The position numbers were made by a program, and so were the translations under genes. Below the pieces are notes generated by a model. That model was not told the DNA's origin, did no database searches, and worked only from the letters and a program-made list of their open reading frames with translations. Shown here one piece after another: positions 1 through 4,290 of a stretch of DNA of 5,225 nucleotides (positions are counted from its first letter, which is position 1; every line of letters begins with the position of its first letter). Where the stretch lies: the NCBI GenBank assembly GCA_023446675.1, contig JAEXPO010000004.1, positions 1 through 5,225 on the forward strand. Direction: 5' to 3'. This DNA comes from Bacillota bacterium (GTDB lineage Bacteria > Bacillota > Clostridia > DSM-8532).

Positions 1-90
1 CAACCGGACGGTATTCTAAGCACATGTTCGGGATGAAAGCATTAAAAATCAAATCATCCAAATTAAATTGTTTATAGGAGAGTAACCGTT
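1..90 (+). other. Left-edge leader, possibly with the tail of an upstream gene
   Basis: No complete gene fits here. Plus-strand frame 3 is open from the window edge to a TAG at 75-77 (24 codons, ending in SKLNCL), so this may be the last part of an upstream gene whose stop touches the SD of the next gene. Frame 1 also stays open for 11 codons to a TGA at 34-36, so the reading is not unique. The stretch from about 40 to 75 is AT-rich. I see no convincing -35/-10 pair, so the promoter of the following operon may lie outside the window. Confidence 0.25.
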
Positions 91-462
91 ATGAAAAAGA
101 GTCATTTTATTGCTATGCTGTTAGGAACAATCAGTATTATCTTTCTGGGAATTGGAATGTGTATGACAATGCTCCCCGAATGGAACGCCTATACACCGGG
201 TATTGTAATGGGAAGCACAGGGCTTTTAATCGGGCTTATAACCATTGCCGTATGGCGCAGAATGGAGCACAAGGCACCGATTAAAATAACCGGCAAAACC
301 ATTTTTACCGTAATTCTGGGCATTATTGGCGCCCTTGCTCTGGGCGTTGGCATGTGCTTTGCCATGCTCTGGAGCAGTCTCATTCCGGGCATACTCATCG
401 GTACGGCAGGCATTCTTATGCTTATTTGCCTCATCCCAATCTGCAAGGGAGTGAAAAATTAA
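91..462 (+). CDS. Small four-helix membrane protein with internal duplication
   Basis: A 123-residue, strongly hydrophobic protein of unknown function. Four membrane segments are visible, at about residues 7-27, 36-55, 70-93 and 97-116. The only clearly polar stretch is the central WRRMEHKAPIK region (about 55-65). The two halves are copies of each other: LGIGMCMTML at 19-28 matches LGVGMCFAML at 84-93, each followed by a PGI turn (36-38 and 99-101), a glycine-rich helix and an Ile/Leu tail. Each half is therefore a two-helix unit with a conserved GMC motif in its first helix. The start is the ATG after AGGAG at 76-80, with 10 bases between. The stop TAA (460-462) abuts the SD of the next gene, so the two are almost certainly co-transcribed. 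I recall similar proteins from gut Clostridia without an assigned role. A real gene is very likely; any function would be a guess. Confidence 0.85.
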   Translation: MKKSHFIAMLLGTISIIFLGIGMCMTMLPEWNAYTPGIVMGSTGLLIGLITIAVWRRMEHKAPIKITGKTIFTVILGIIGALALGVGMCFAMLWSSLIPGILIGTAGILMLICLIPICKGVKN

Positions 463-467
463 GGAGG
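461..467 (+). promoter_or_regulatory. Strong SD fixing the start at 477
   Basis: AAGGAGG begins inside the TAA stop of the preceding gene (460-462) and lies 9 bases before ATG 477. A second ATG at 472 is too close and opens only a two-codon frame. The position of this site is the main reason for starting the repeat protein at 477 rather than further upstream, and it suggests translational coupling. Confidence 0.8.
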
Positions 468-476
468 AAAGATGCT

Positions 477-722
477 ATGAACAAATTTATGAAAGCTCAG
501 AAGAAAATTGAAGAGGCAGTGGCCTCTGGGTATAAGGCCATTGAAAACGGAGTGGTTTCCGGGTATAAAAAAATGGAGGATGGCGTTGTGGGGAGCTATA
601 AAAAAATTGAAGATAAGTTTACAAACGCCTTTCTAACCCCCGATGCTGACTCTGCTGCTGCCACTGGGAAAGAGGAGGGGGGCGAATCCCCCTCAAAAGA
701 AGATTCTTCCCCTAAAACCTGA
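477..722 (+). CDS. Small 11-residue-repeat amphipathic helical protein
   Basis: An 81-residue charged protein with no signal peptide or membrane segment. Residues 15-47 are three head-to-tail copies of an 11-residue unit (VASGYKAIENG, VVSGYKKMEDG, VVGSYKKIEDK). A fourth, degenerate copy sits before them at residues 4-14, around KKIEEA. Eleven-residue periodicity with Val/Tyr/Ile on one face and Lys/Glu/Asp on the other predicts an amphipathic helix, as in synuclein-, apolipoprotein- and LEA-type repeats. Membrane-surface binding is therefore an inference. After a short TNAFLTPD segment the C-terminus (about 57-81) is low-complexity, rich in Ala, Ser, Gly, Glu and Lys, and probably disordered. 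The start at 477 follows AAGGAGG (461-467) with 9 bases between. An upstream in-frame ATG at 354 lies inside the previous gene and is not used. Similar GYKKIEDG-type proteins are common in Clostridia as far as I recall, with no established function. Confidence 0.85.
   Translation: MNKFMKAQKKIEEAVASGYKAIENGVVSGYKKMEDGVVGSYKKIEDKFTNAFLTPDADSAAATGKEEGGESPSKEDSSPKT
675..694 (+). repeat. GC-rich hairpin inside the end of the repeat-protein gene
   Basis: GAGGGGG (675-681) pairs perfectly with CCCCCTC (688-694) around a 6-base loop. It encodes part of the low-complexity C-terminal tail. No T-run follows on either strand, so it is not a classical intrinsic terminator. It might slow ribosomes, stabilise the upstream mRNA or lower expression of the third gene, or be a by-product of Gly/Glu/Ser/Pro codons. 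Confidence 0.5.
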
Positions 723-753
723 TTTTTGAGAACATACAACAAGTGAGGAAGCA

Positions 754-1416
754 ATGAAGGAGCAGCTTATAAAATACCGTAAACAGTATTTAGGCAATTA
801 CCATGATCGTACGATGACTATGACAGCAGGCTCATTTGCAGTCAATGCGGCCATAGGTACGGGAAAGCTTATTGTTGGGATAATTTTTTCATCCCAATGG
901 GTTATCCTGACAGCCGTTTATTATTTGCTCCTCTGCGCAGCGAGGGGGAATATTCTGTGGAAGTCAAAACGCATTGCAGGCATTGAGGATCCAATAAAAA
1001 AGCTTGACCGGCAGCTTTCCGCCTATCGCCATAGCGGCGCTTTTATTGGACTTATCGTGGTTTCCTATTTATTTGTCTGCCTTAGGATGTATTTCATCGG
1101 GGAATCCGCCACATACCCGTATTACATTATTTTTGGAATTGCAGCCGTGGCTTTTTATAAAATCAGTATGGCCATTTACGGTATTGGGGTTACCCGCAGG
1201 AAAAACAACCCCATCCTGTCGTCCATTAAGATGATAGGACTTGTGGATGCCTGTGTTTCCATTGTAGCGGTGCAGTGTGCCCTGCTTACAATGGAAAACG
1301 CGGCTTCCCCCACAACAAGCAGTGCGCTGTTGGGAATGGCCTGCAGCGTTATGTTCGTCACCCTGGGGCTTTATATGCTTTGCCAAAAGAAGAATTATCC
1401 TGCTCACGCTTTATGA
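754..1416 (+). CDS. Six-helix membrane protein, possibly CDF-like without metal ligands
   Basis: A 220-residue integral membrane protein of unassigned function. Hydrophobic segments lie at about 25-45, 48-66, 95-115, 122-145, 157-178 and 190-210, with a charged loop at 68-93 (KSKRIAGIEDP then KKLDRQ). The order and spacing recall the cation diffusion facilitator core. The segment around VNAAIGTGKLIVG followed by SSQWVILTAVYY sits where CDF helices 1-2 lie, and GLVDACVSIVAV (162-173) resembles CDF helix 5. The usual helix-2 ligands are absent, and in helix 5 only D165 remains, with Ile at the position four residues before it where His is expected. Metal transport is therefore doubtful. This homology is an inference from pattern and should be tested. 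The start ATG follows GAGG (745-748) with 5 bases between, 31 bases after the repeat-protein stop, so it is probably the third gene of the same operon. Its 3' end overlaps a convergent gene by 13 bases. Confidence 0.85.
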   Translation: MKEQLIKYRKQYLGNYHDRTMTMTAGSFAVNAAIGTGKLIVGIIFSSQWVILTAVYYLLLCAARGNILWKSKRIAGIEDPIKKLDRQLSAYRHSGAFIGLIVVSYLFVCLRMYFIGESATYPYYIIFGIAAVAFYKISMAIYGIGVTRRKNNPILSSIKMIGLVDACVSIVAVQCALLTMENAASPTTSSALLGMACSVMFVTLGLYMLCQKKNYPAHAL

Positions 1417-1782
1417 AGGCTTTTGCAAACCAGATGCAAAGTGCAATAACCGGGCTCCACGGAGAGAATGCCTTCATCGGCATAACCCTGCTCCAAAAAC
1501 CATTCCAGATTTCCATTGGGGAATACGCCCAGCTCGTCGCTTACGGCATAAACCCTGTCATAATCCTTTTTCAGGTGGCTTTCCAGGGCTTTTAAGGGAA
1601 AGGCTTTATAGTCGAAATCCCTTGACGAAAGATAGAGGCAGGTTAAGAAAGCAAATTTATCGTCCTTGGGTATGGCGTAAGGAACAAGCCTGAAGGGAAA
1701 ATATTCAGCGCCGCCTAACAAGGTCCCATCCCTAACATTAAGATAGCCATAGTTTTTGTGCGTTTAGGTTTATTTCTTTCAT
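1404..1782 (-). pseudogene. GNAT-like acetyltransferase C-terminal part, probably frameshifted
   Basis: The intact part of the frame (1721 down to 1404, about 105 codons) reads like the C-terminal part of a GNAT N-acyltransferase. It has a GGAEYFPF strand followed by a VPY-IP element, a FLTCLYLSS strand, a PLKALESHL helix, and FPNGNLEWFLEQGY, which resembles the N...FY/GF motif near the acyl-CoA end of the fold. The family call is my inference. This frame has no ATG; the nearest start is TTG at 1721, without a good SD. Upstream, AAAGGAG (1799-1793) and ATG (1782-1780) open a frame reading MKEINLNAQ that stops at 1740-1738. Removing one A from the A5 run (1757-1753) joins the two frames into an unbroken 125-residue protein. 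Even then it looks shorter than typical GNAT proteins and may lack the N-terminal strands and helices. Alternatives are a short gene starting at TTG 1721, a sequencing error in the homopolymer, or a phase-variable run. Confidence 0.55.
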
Positions 1783-1798
1783 TTATATTCCGCTCCTT

Positions 1799-1825
1799 TA
1801 GGACAATAGCCTCATTATTGTCCTA
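1799..1825. promoter_or_regulatory. Perfect 10-bp inverted repeat (operator or leader hairpin)
   Basis: TAGGACAATA (1799-1808) and TATTGTCCTA (1816-1825) are exact reverse complements around the 7-base spacer GCCTCAT. On the minus strand the repeat lies directly before the GNAT-like gene, and its outer base pair touches the SD (1793-1799). It could therefore be a transcription-factor operator or an mRNA hairpin that masks ribosome binding. On the plus strand it is followed by TTTTA, a weak terminator shape, but no plus-strand gene reads into it other than run-through from 1416. Confidence 0.6.
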
Positions 1826-1842
1826 TTTTAACACGCTGCAGG

Positions 1843-1871
1843 TTTACAGGCCATGGCCTTTGACGTATCCT
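1843..1871 (+). promoter_or_regulatory. Candidate promoter for the ATPase gene
   Basis: TTTACA (1843-1848, 5 of 6 bases of the sigma-A -35 consensus) and TATCCT (1866-1871, 4 of 6 of the -10 consensus) are separated by exactly 17 bases. Transcription would start near 1878, about 35 bases before ATG 1913. The -10 is weak, and a 12-bp palindrome fills most of the spacer, which fits a regulated promoter. This is the best pair I find between the two divergent genes. Confidence 0.4.
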
Positions 1872-1895
1872 AAAAGGAAAGAAAGGCCATGCCCT
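1848..1895. repeat. Two copies of a 12-bp palindrome flanking the candidate -10
   Basis: AGGCCATGGCCT (1848-1859) is a perfect palindrome. AGGCCATGCCCT (1884-1895) repeats it with one mismatch, 36 bases downstream. The first copy lies in the -35/-10 spacer and the second just after the predicted transcription start, immediately before the SD of the ATPase gene. Viewed differently, CATGGCCTTT (1852-1861) and AAAGGCCATG (1882-1891) form a 10-bp inverted repeat. Position and symmetry suggest a pair of operator sites for a dimeric regulator, possibly the ATPase's own regulator encoded elsewhere. Confidence 0.5.
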
Positions 1896-1898
1896 GAT

Positions 1899-1904
1899 AA
1901 GGAG
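1899..1904 (+). promoter_or_regulatory. SD that selects ATG 1913
   Basis: AAGGAG lies 8 bases before ATG 1913, an ideal spacing. The longer reading that begins with GTG at 1904 would start on the last base of this SD and has no SD of its own, so the shorter start is preferred. Confidence 0.7.
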
Positions 1905-1912
1905 TGGAGAGG

Positions 1913-2689
1913 ATGCTTAAACGGCAGTATTTACTGAGCTTTACAATAGACGACTATTATGAGGACGAGTATCTTAGCCGAGTTCCGGCTATCCGGTATT
2001 TGAATTCCTTTACCTTTAAAAAGCCCGTAACCTTCTTCGTAGGCGAAAACGGAAGCGGCAAATCCACACTTTTGGAGGCTCTGGCCGTATGCTGCGGTTT
2101 TAATGCCGAGGGAGGAACGCGAAATTTTAACTTTTCCACCAGGGAGTCCCACTCCTCTCTTTACAAGAGCATGCACATTGCCCGAAGCATGCCTTTCCCT
2201 TCGGACGGATTTTTTCTTCGTGCCGAGAGCTATTATAATGTAGCTACCGAGATTGAGCGGATTGATAAAATTAATTTAATGGGGGAGGATTTATCCCAGA
2301 GCTTTATCAAGCGCAACTACGGGGGACGTTCCCCTCATGAGCAGTCCCATGGTGAAAGCTTCATGGCCCTTGCCATCAACCGGTTTAAGAAAAAAAGCCT
2401 CTTTTTTCTTGACGAGCCGGAGGCAGCCCTTTCACCCTCACGTCAAATGACACTTTTGGCACGTATTCACCAGCTTGTCCTGGAGGATTGCCAGTTTGTC
2501 ATTGCCACCCATTCGCCGCTTTTAATGGCCTATCCGGAGGCTGAAATCGTGGAGTTGTCGGATTCCGGCGCAAGGATTACCCCCTACAGGGAAACGGAGC
2601 ACTACCGTATAACCCGGCACTTCCTTGAAAAGCCGGAGGCAATGCTTCGCTATTTGCTAAACGATGATGACGGACAAGGCTTAGAATAG
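1913..2689 (+). CDS. AAA/ABC-type ATPase (COG3910-like predicted ATPase)
   Basis: A 258-residue soluble P-loop ATPase of the ABC/SMC-like AAA group. The Walker A motif is GENGSGKST (44-52). The ABC-signature equivalent is SHGES (145-149). Walker B is LFFLDEPE (163-170), with D167 and the catalytic E168, followed by a D-loop-like AALSPSRQ. The switch histidine is H200 in ATHSP. Residues about 30-43 are the typical strand leading to the P-loop. No membrane segments, nuclease domain or coiled-coil arm are visible, and the length is that of stand-alone COG3910-type ATPases. It should bind and hydrolyse ATP and dimerise through the signature motif; its substrate is unknown. It stands alone, with a broken divergent gene upstream and its own candidate promoter. 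A GTG start at 1904 would add three residues but overlaps the SD. No TOPRIM or HNH partner, as in OLD or Septu defence systems, is adjacent within the window, so a defence role is not supported. Confidence 0.85.
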   Translation: MLKRQYLLSFTIDDYYEDEYLSRVPAIRYLNSFTFKKPVTFFVGENGSGKSTLLEALAVCCGFNAEGGTRNFNFSTRESHSSLYKSMHIARSMPFPSDGFFLRAESYYNVATEIERIDKINLMGEDLSQSFIKRNYGGRSPHEQSHGESFMALAINRFKKKSLFFLDEPEAALSPSRQMTLLARIHQLVLEDCQFVIATHSPLLMAYPEAEIVELSDSGARITPYRETEHYRITRHFLEKPEAMLRYLLNDDDGQGLE

Positions 2690-2699
2690 CGTGCTTAAT

Positions 2700-2729
2700 C
2701 CGGCATATGGAAAACCCAGGCGCTGCCGG
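2700..2729 (+). other. Weak stem after the ATPase gene, no clear terminator
   Basis: CCGGCA (2700-2705) can pair with TGCCGG (2724-2729) across an 18-base loop, 10 bases after the ATPase stop. There is no T-run, so it does not qualify as an intrinsic terminator, and I find no better one before tldD. Read-through from the ATPase into tldD is therefore possible. Confidence 0.25.
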
Positions 2730-2738
2730 GAGTCCCTA

Positions 2739-2767
2739 TTGACAGGGAAAGACCCATCACCTATACT
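2739..2767 (+). promoter_or_regulatory. Near-consensus sigma-A promoter of tldDE
   Basis: TTGACA (2739-2744, 6 of 6) and TATACT (2762-2767, 5 of 6) are separated by exactly 17 bases. Transcription would start near 2774, leaving a leader of about 130 bases before tldD. The -35 falls largely in the loop of a 5-bp inverted repeat (TCCCT 2733-2737, AGGGA 2744-2748). CTATAC (2761-2766), which overlaps the -10, is mirrored by GTATAG (2793-2798). Either could be an operator, although both are short. Confidence 0.75.
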
Positions 2768-2806
2768 TGGTTTTAATACTGAACATATCACTGTATAGTT
2801 TACTGA

Positions 2807-2871
2807 TGCTGATACCGCTACTCTTTTCTATTCACAGTGACGGCCGGACAGGTCCATGGCGGTCATCAGCA
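2807..2871 (+). promoter_or_regulatory. Structured leader upstream of tldD
   Basis: In the predicted 5' leader, TGCTGAT (2807-2813) complements ATCAGCA (2865-2871), closing a domain. Inside it a compact hairpin forms: TGAC (2838-2841) with GTCA (2862-2865), GCC (2843-2845) with GGC (2858-2860), and GGAC (2846-2849) with GTCC (2852-2855). The outer and inner stems share base 2865, so one pair must yield. I do not recognise a known riboswitch. The domain ends 22 bases before the SD at 2894, so an effect on translation is possible but unproven. Confidence 0.35.
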
Positions 2872-2893
2872 ACTGTTTTGAATGAATAAATGC

Positions 2894-2900
2894 GAGGTGG
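2894..2900 (+). promoter_or_regulatory. SD that selects ATG 2903 for tldD
   Basis: GAGGTGG lies immediately before ATG 2903, with 5 bases from the GAGG core. An in-frame ATG at 2882 would add seven residues (MNKCEVA) but has no purine-rich site before it. The shorter start also begins with a helix-forming sequence, as TldD proteins do. Confidence 0.65.
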
Positions 2901-2902
2901 CT

Positions 2903-4288
2903 ATGATTAGCAACAGCGAAATGGCCCTTGTCCTTGAAGCGGCATTGTCCACAGGCGGTGATTTTGCCGAACTTTTTTTCGAGGACAGGGACGAGCTCAA
3001 TATCAAGTGTGCCGAGAAAGTGATTAAAGGCATAACTACCGTCCGTATTACCGGAGCGGGCATCTATGTGCTCTTGGGAACAAAAAGCGTCTATGTCTAC
3101 ACCAACGCCCTGTCCTTTGAGGCTCTTCTCAAAATGGCCTGTCAGGCAGCCCGGCTTATGGGGGACGCTAGGGCAAAGCCGGAAGGAAGCATTGTTTTTT
3201 CCATGGAAAAGCCCTTTAACCCCAATGCTATCGAAATCTATCCCTCCACTGTGGATTACAAAGAAAAAATTAAGGTTATCCGTAAAGCTGATGGAGCTGC
3301 CAGGGGAACAGGCCATTCTATCCGTCAGATGAATGTGGACTATTTTGACACCGATCAGAAAATAACCGTTGTCAACAGCGAGGGCCTTTATACCGAAGAC
3401 CGGCGGGTTACAAGCCGCGTCCGCATCCAGGCCACCGTAGGCGATGGGGGCCGATCCCAGTATGACTGGGGCGATTATACAAGAGCGCTGGGCTTTGAGG
3501 CCTTTCGGGTGGAAAGCGATTATGAAGCCTTTGCAGATGGCTTTATTCGGGGTATTGTACGCAGCATGAATGCGGCTCCTGCCCGTTCCTGCTGTGTGCC
3601 GGTAGTGCTGGAGGCAGGCTCCTGCGGCACCTTCTGGCACGAAACCTGCGGCCATCAGCTGGAGGCATCGGCCATTTCCGGAAATACCAGCAATTTTGCG
3701 GGAAAAATCGGAGAAAGGGTGGCGTCGGACAAGGTGACTCTCATTGACGACGGTACCATGCCGGGCCTGTACGGAACCGCCGCCATTGACGACGAGGGGC
3801 ATCCCCGCCAGAAAAATATTTTAATTGAAAACGGTATTTTAAAAGGCTATCTTTGCGACAGGCTGGGAGGAAGAAAGCTTAACCTGCCCTCTACCGGCAG
3901 CGGAAGACGTCAGGGCTACGCCTATGCGCCCACCTCCCGTATGAGCAATACCTATCTGGCTGCGGGAACCGATAATGACGACGAAATGATTCGAAGCGTG
4001 GACGAAGGCCTCTATGTCAAGCGCATGGGAGGCGGCACCGGAGGAAGGGAATTTTCAGTTGCCGTAAGCGAGGGCTACTGGATAAAAAAAGGACAAATTG
4101 ATCACCAGGTGAAGGGGCTTGTCCTAAACGGCCGGGGAATTGACGTTATAAAGCTTGTGGACAGGGTAGGAAGCCGTGTGGAAACCGAAGGCGGGGCTTT
4201 TTGCGGAGCAGCCTCCGGACTTTGCCCCACTACCAGCTTTCAGCCAAGGATGCGTATTTCACAAATGGCCGTAGGCGGGGAGGGCTGA
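2903..4288 (+). CDS. tldD: TldD metallopeptidase subunit
   Basis: A 461-residue TldD-family zinc peptidase, near the usual length of about 480. TldD and TldE form a heterodimer that degrades unstructured peptides inside a closed cavity; in E. coli the pair helps mature microcin B17 and degrade the CcdA antitoxin. The active site is visible as HExxxH in HETCGH (H246, E247, H251), followed by the family stretches around DDGTMPG, AIDDEGHP and NILIENGILKGYL. The C-terminal FCGAASG supplies C434, the position of the third metal ligand (Cys454) in E. coli TldD, and the protein ends with the typical MAVGG. The N-terminal part (1 to about 200) carries the ELFFEDRDEL and GAGIYVLLG strands of the TldD fold. 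No signal peptide is seen, so it is cytoplasmic. It is the first gene of an operon with tldE, behind its own promoter. C250 within HETCGH and C441 after the ligand cysteine are extra cysteines not present in the E. coli protein as I remember it. Confidence 0.95.
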   Translation: MISNSEMALVLEAALSTGGDFAELFFEDRDELNIKCAEKVIKGITTVRITGAGIYVLLGTKSVYVYTNALSFEALLKMACQAARLMGDARAKPEGSIVFSMEKPFNPNAIEIYPSTVDYKEKIKVIRKADGAARGTGHSIRQMNVDYFDTDQKITVVNSEGLYTEDRRVTSRVRIQATVGDGGRSQYDWGDYTRALGFEAFRVESDYEAFADGFIRGIVRSMNAAPARSCCVPVVLEAGSCGTFWHETCGHQLEASAISGNTSNFAGKIGERVASDKVTLIDDGTMPGLYGTAAIDDEGHPRQKNILIENGILKGYLCDRLGGRKLNLPSTGSGRRQGYAYAPTSRMSNTYLAAGTDNDDEMIRSVDEGLYVKRMGGGTGGREFSVAVSEGYWIKKGQIDHQVKGLVLNGRGIDVIKLVDRVGSRVETEGGAFCGAASGLCPTTSFQPRMRISQMAVGGEG

Positions 4289-4290
4289 AT

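Noticed and set aside
189..446. 85-codon minus-strand frame opposite the first gene
   Set aside because: Met- and Pro-rich mirror of a hydrophobic plus-strand gene, without an SD.
354..476. N-terminal extension of the repeat protein back to ATG 354
   Set aside because: It would sit inside the previous gene. The His/Arg-rich sequence is unlike the rest, and the SD at 461-467 points to ATG 477.
472..480. ATG-CTA-TGA mini-frame just before the repeat protein
   Set aside because: Two codons only and too close to the SD; most likely chance.
486..617. Tandem DNA repeat or CRISPR-like array
   Set aside because: The 33-base periodicity is a protein-level 11-residue repeat within a coding frame. 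The DNA copies are diverged and there are no spacers.
1069..1407. 112-codon minus-strand frame opposite the six-helix membrane gene
   Set aside because: The plus strand encodes a coherent membrane protein with an SD. The minus frame is compositionally odd, with no motif.
1275..1693. Two plus-strand frames across the GNAT-like region
   Set aside because: They overlap the end of the membrane gene and run antisense to a frame with GNAT-like motifs. Neither has a plausible SD or protein pattern.
1799..1829. Intrinsic terminator on the plus strand
   Set aside because: The stem is AT-rich with a T-run of only four bases, and no plus-strand gene ends nearby. An operator or minus-strand leader role fits better.
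1904..2689. GTG start at 1904 for the ATPase
   Set aside because: The GTG overlaps the only good SD (1899-1904); ATG 1913 has ideal spacing.
1913..2689. OLD, Septu or similar anti-phage ATPase system
   Set aside because: No TOPRIM, HNH or other effector domain is fused to or next to the ATPase. P-loop motifs alone do not support a defence call.
2828..3802. 324-codon open frame on the minus strand
   Set aside because: It lies entirely opposite the promoter leader and tldD. tldD has unmistakable family motifs, and the minus frame gives a His/Gly/Ser-rich sequence with no recognisable domain or SD.
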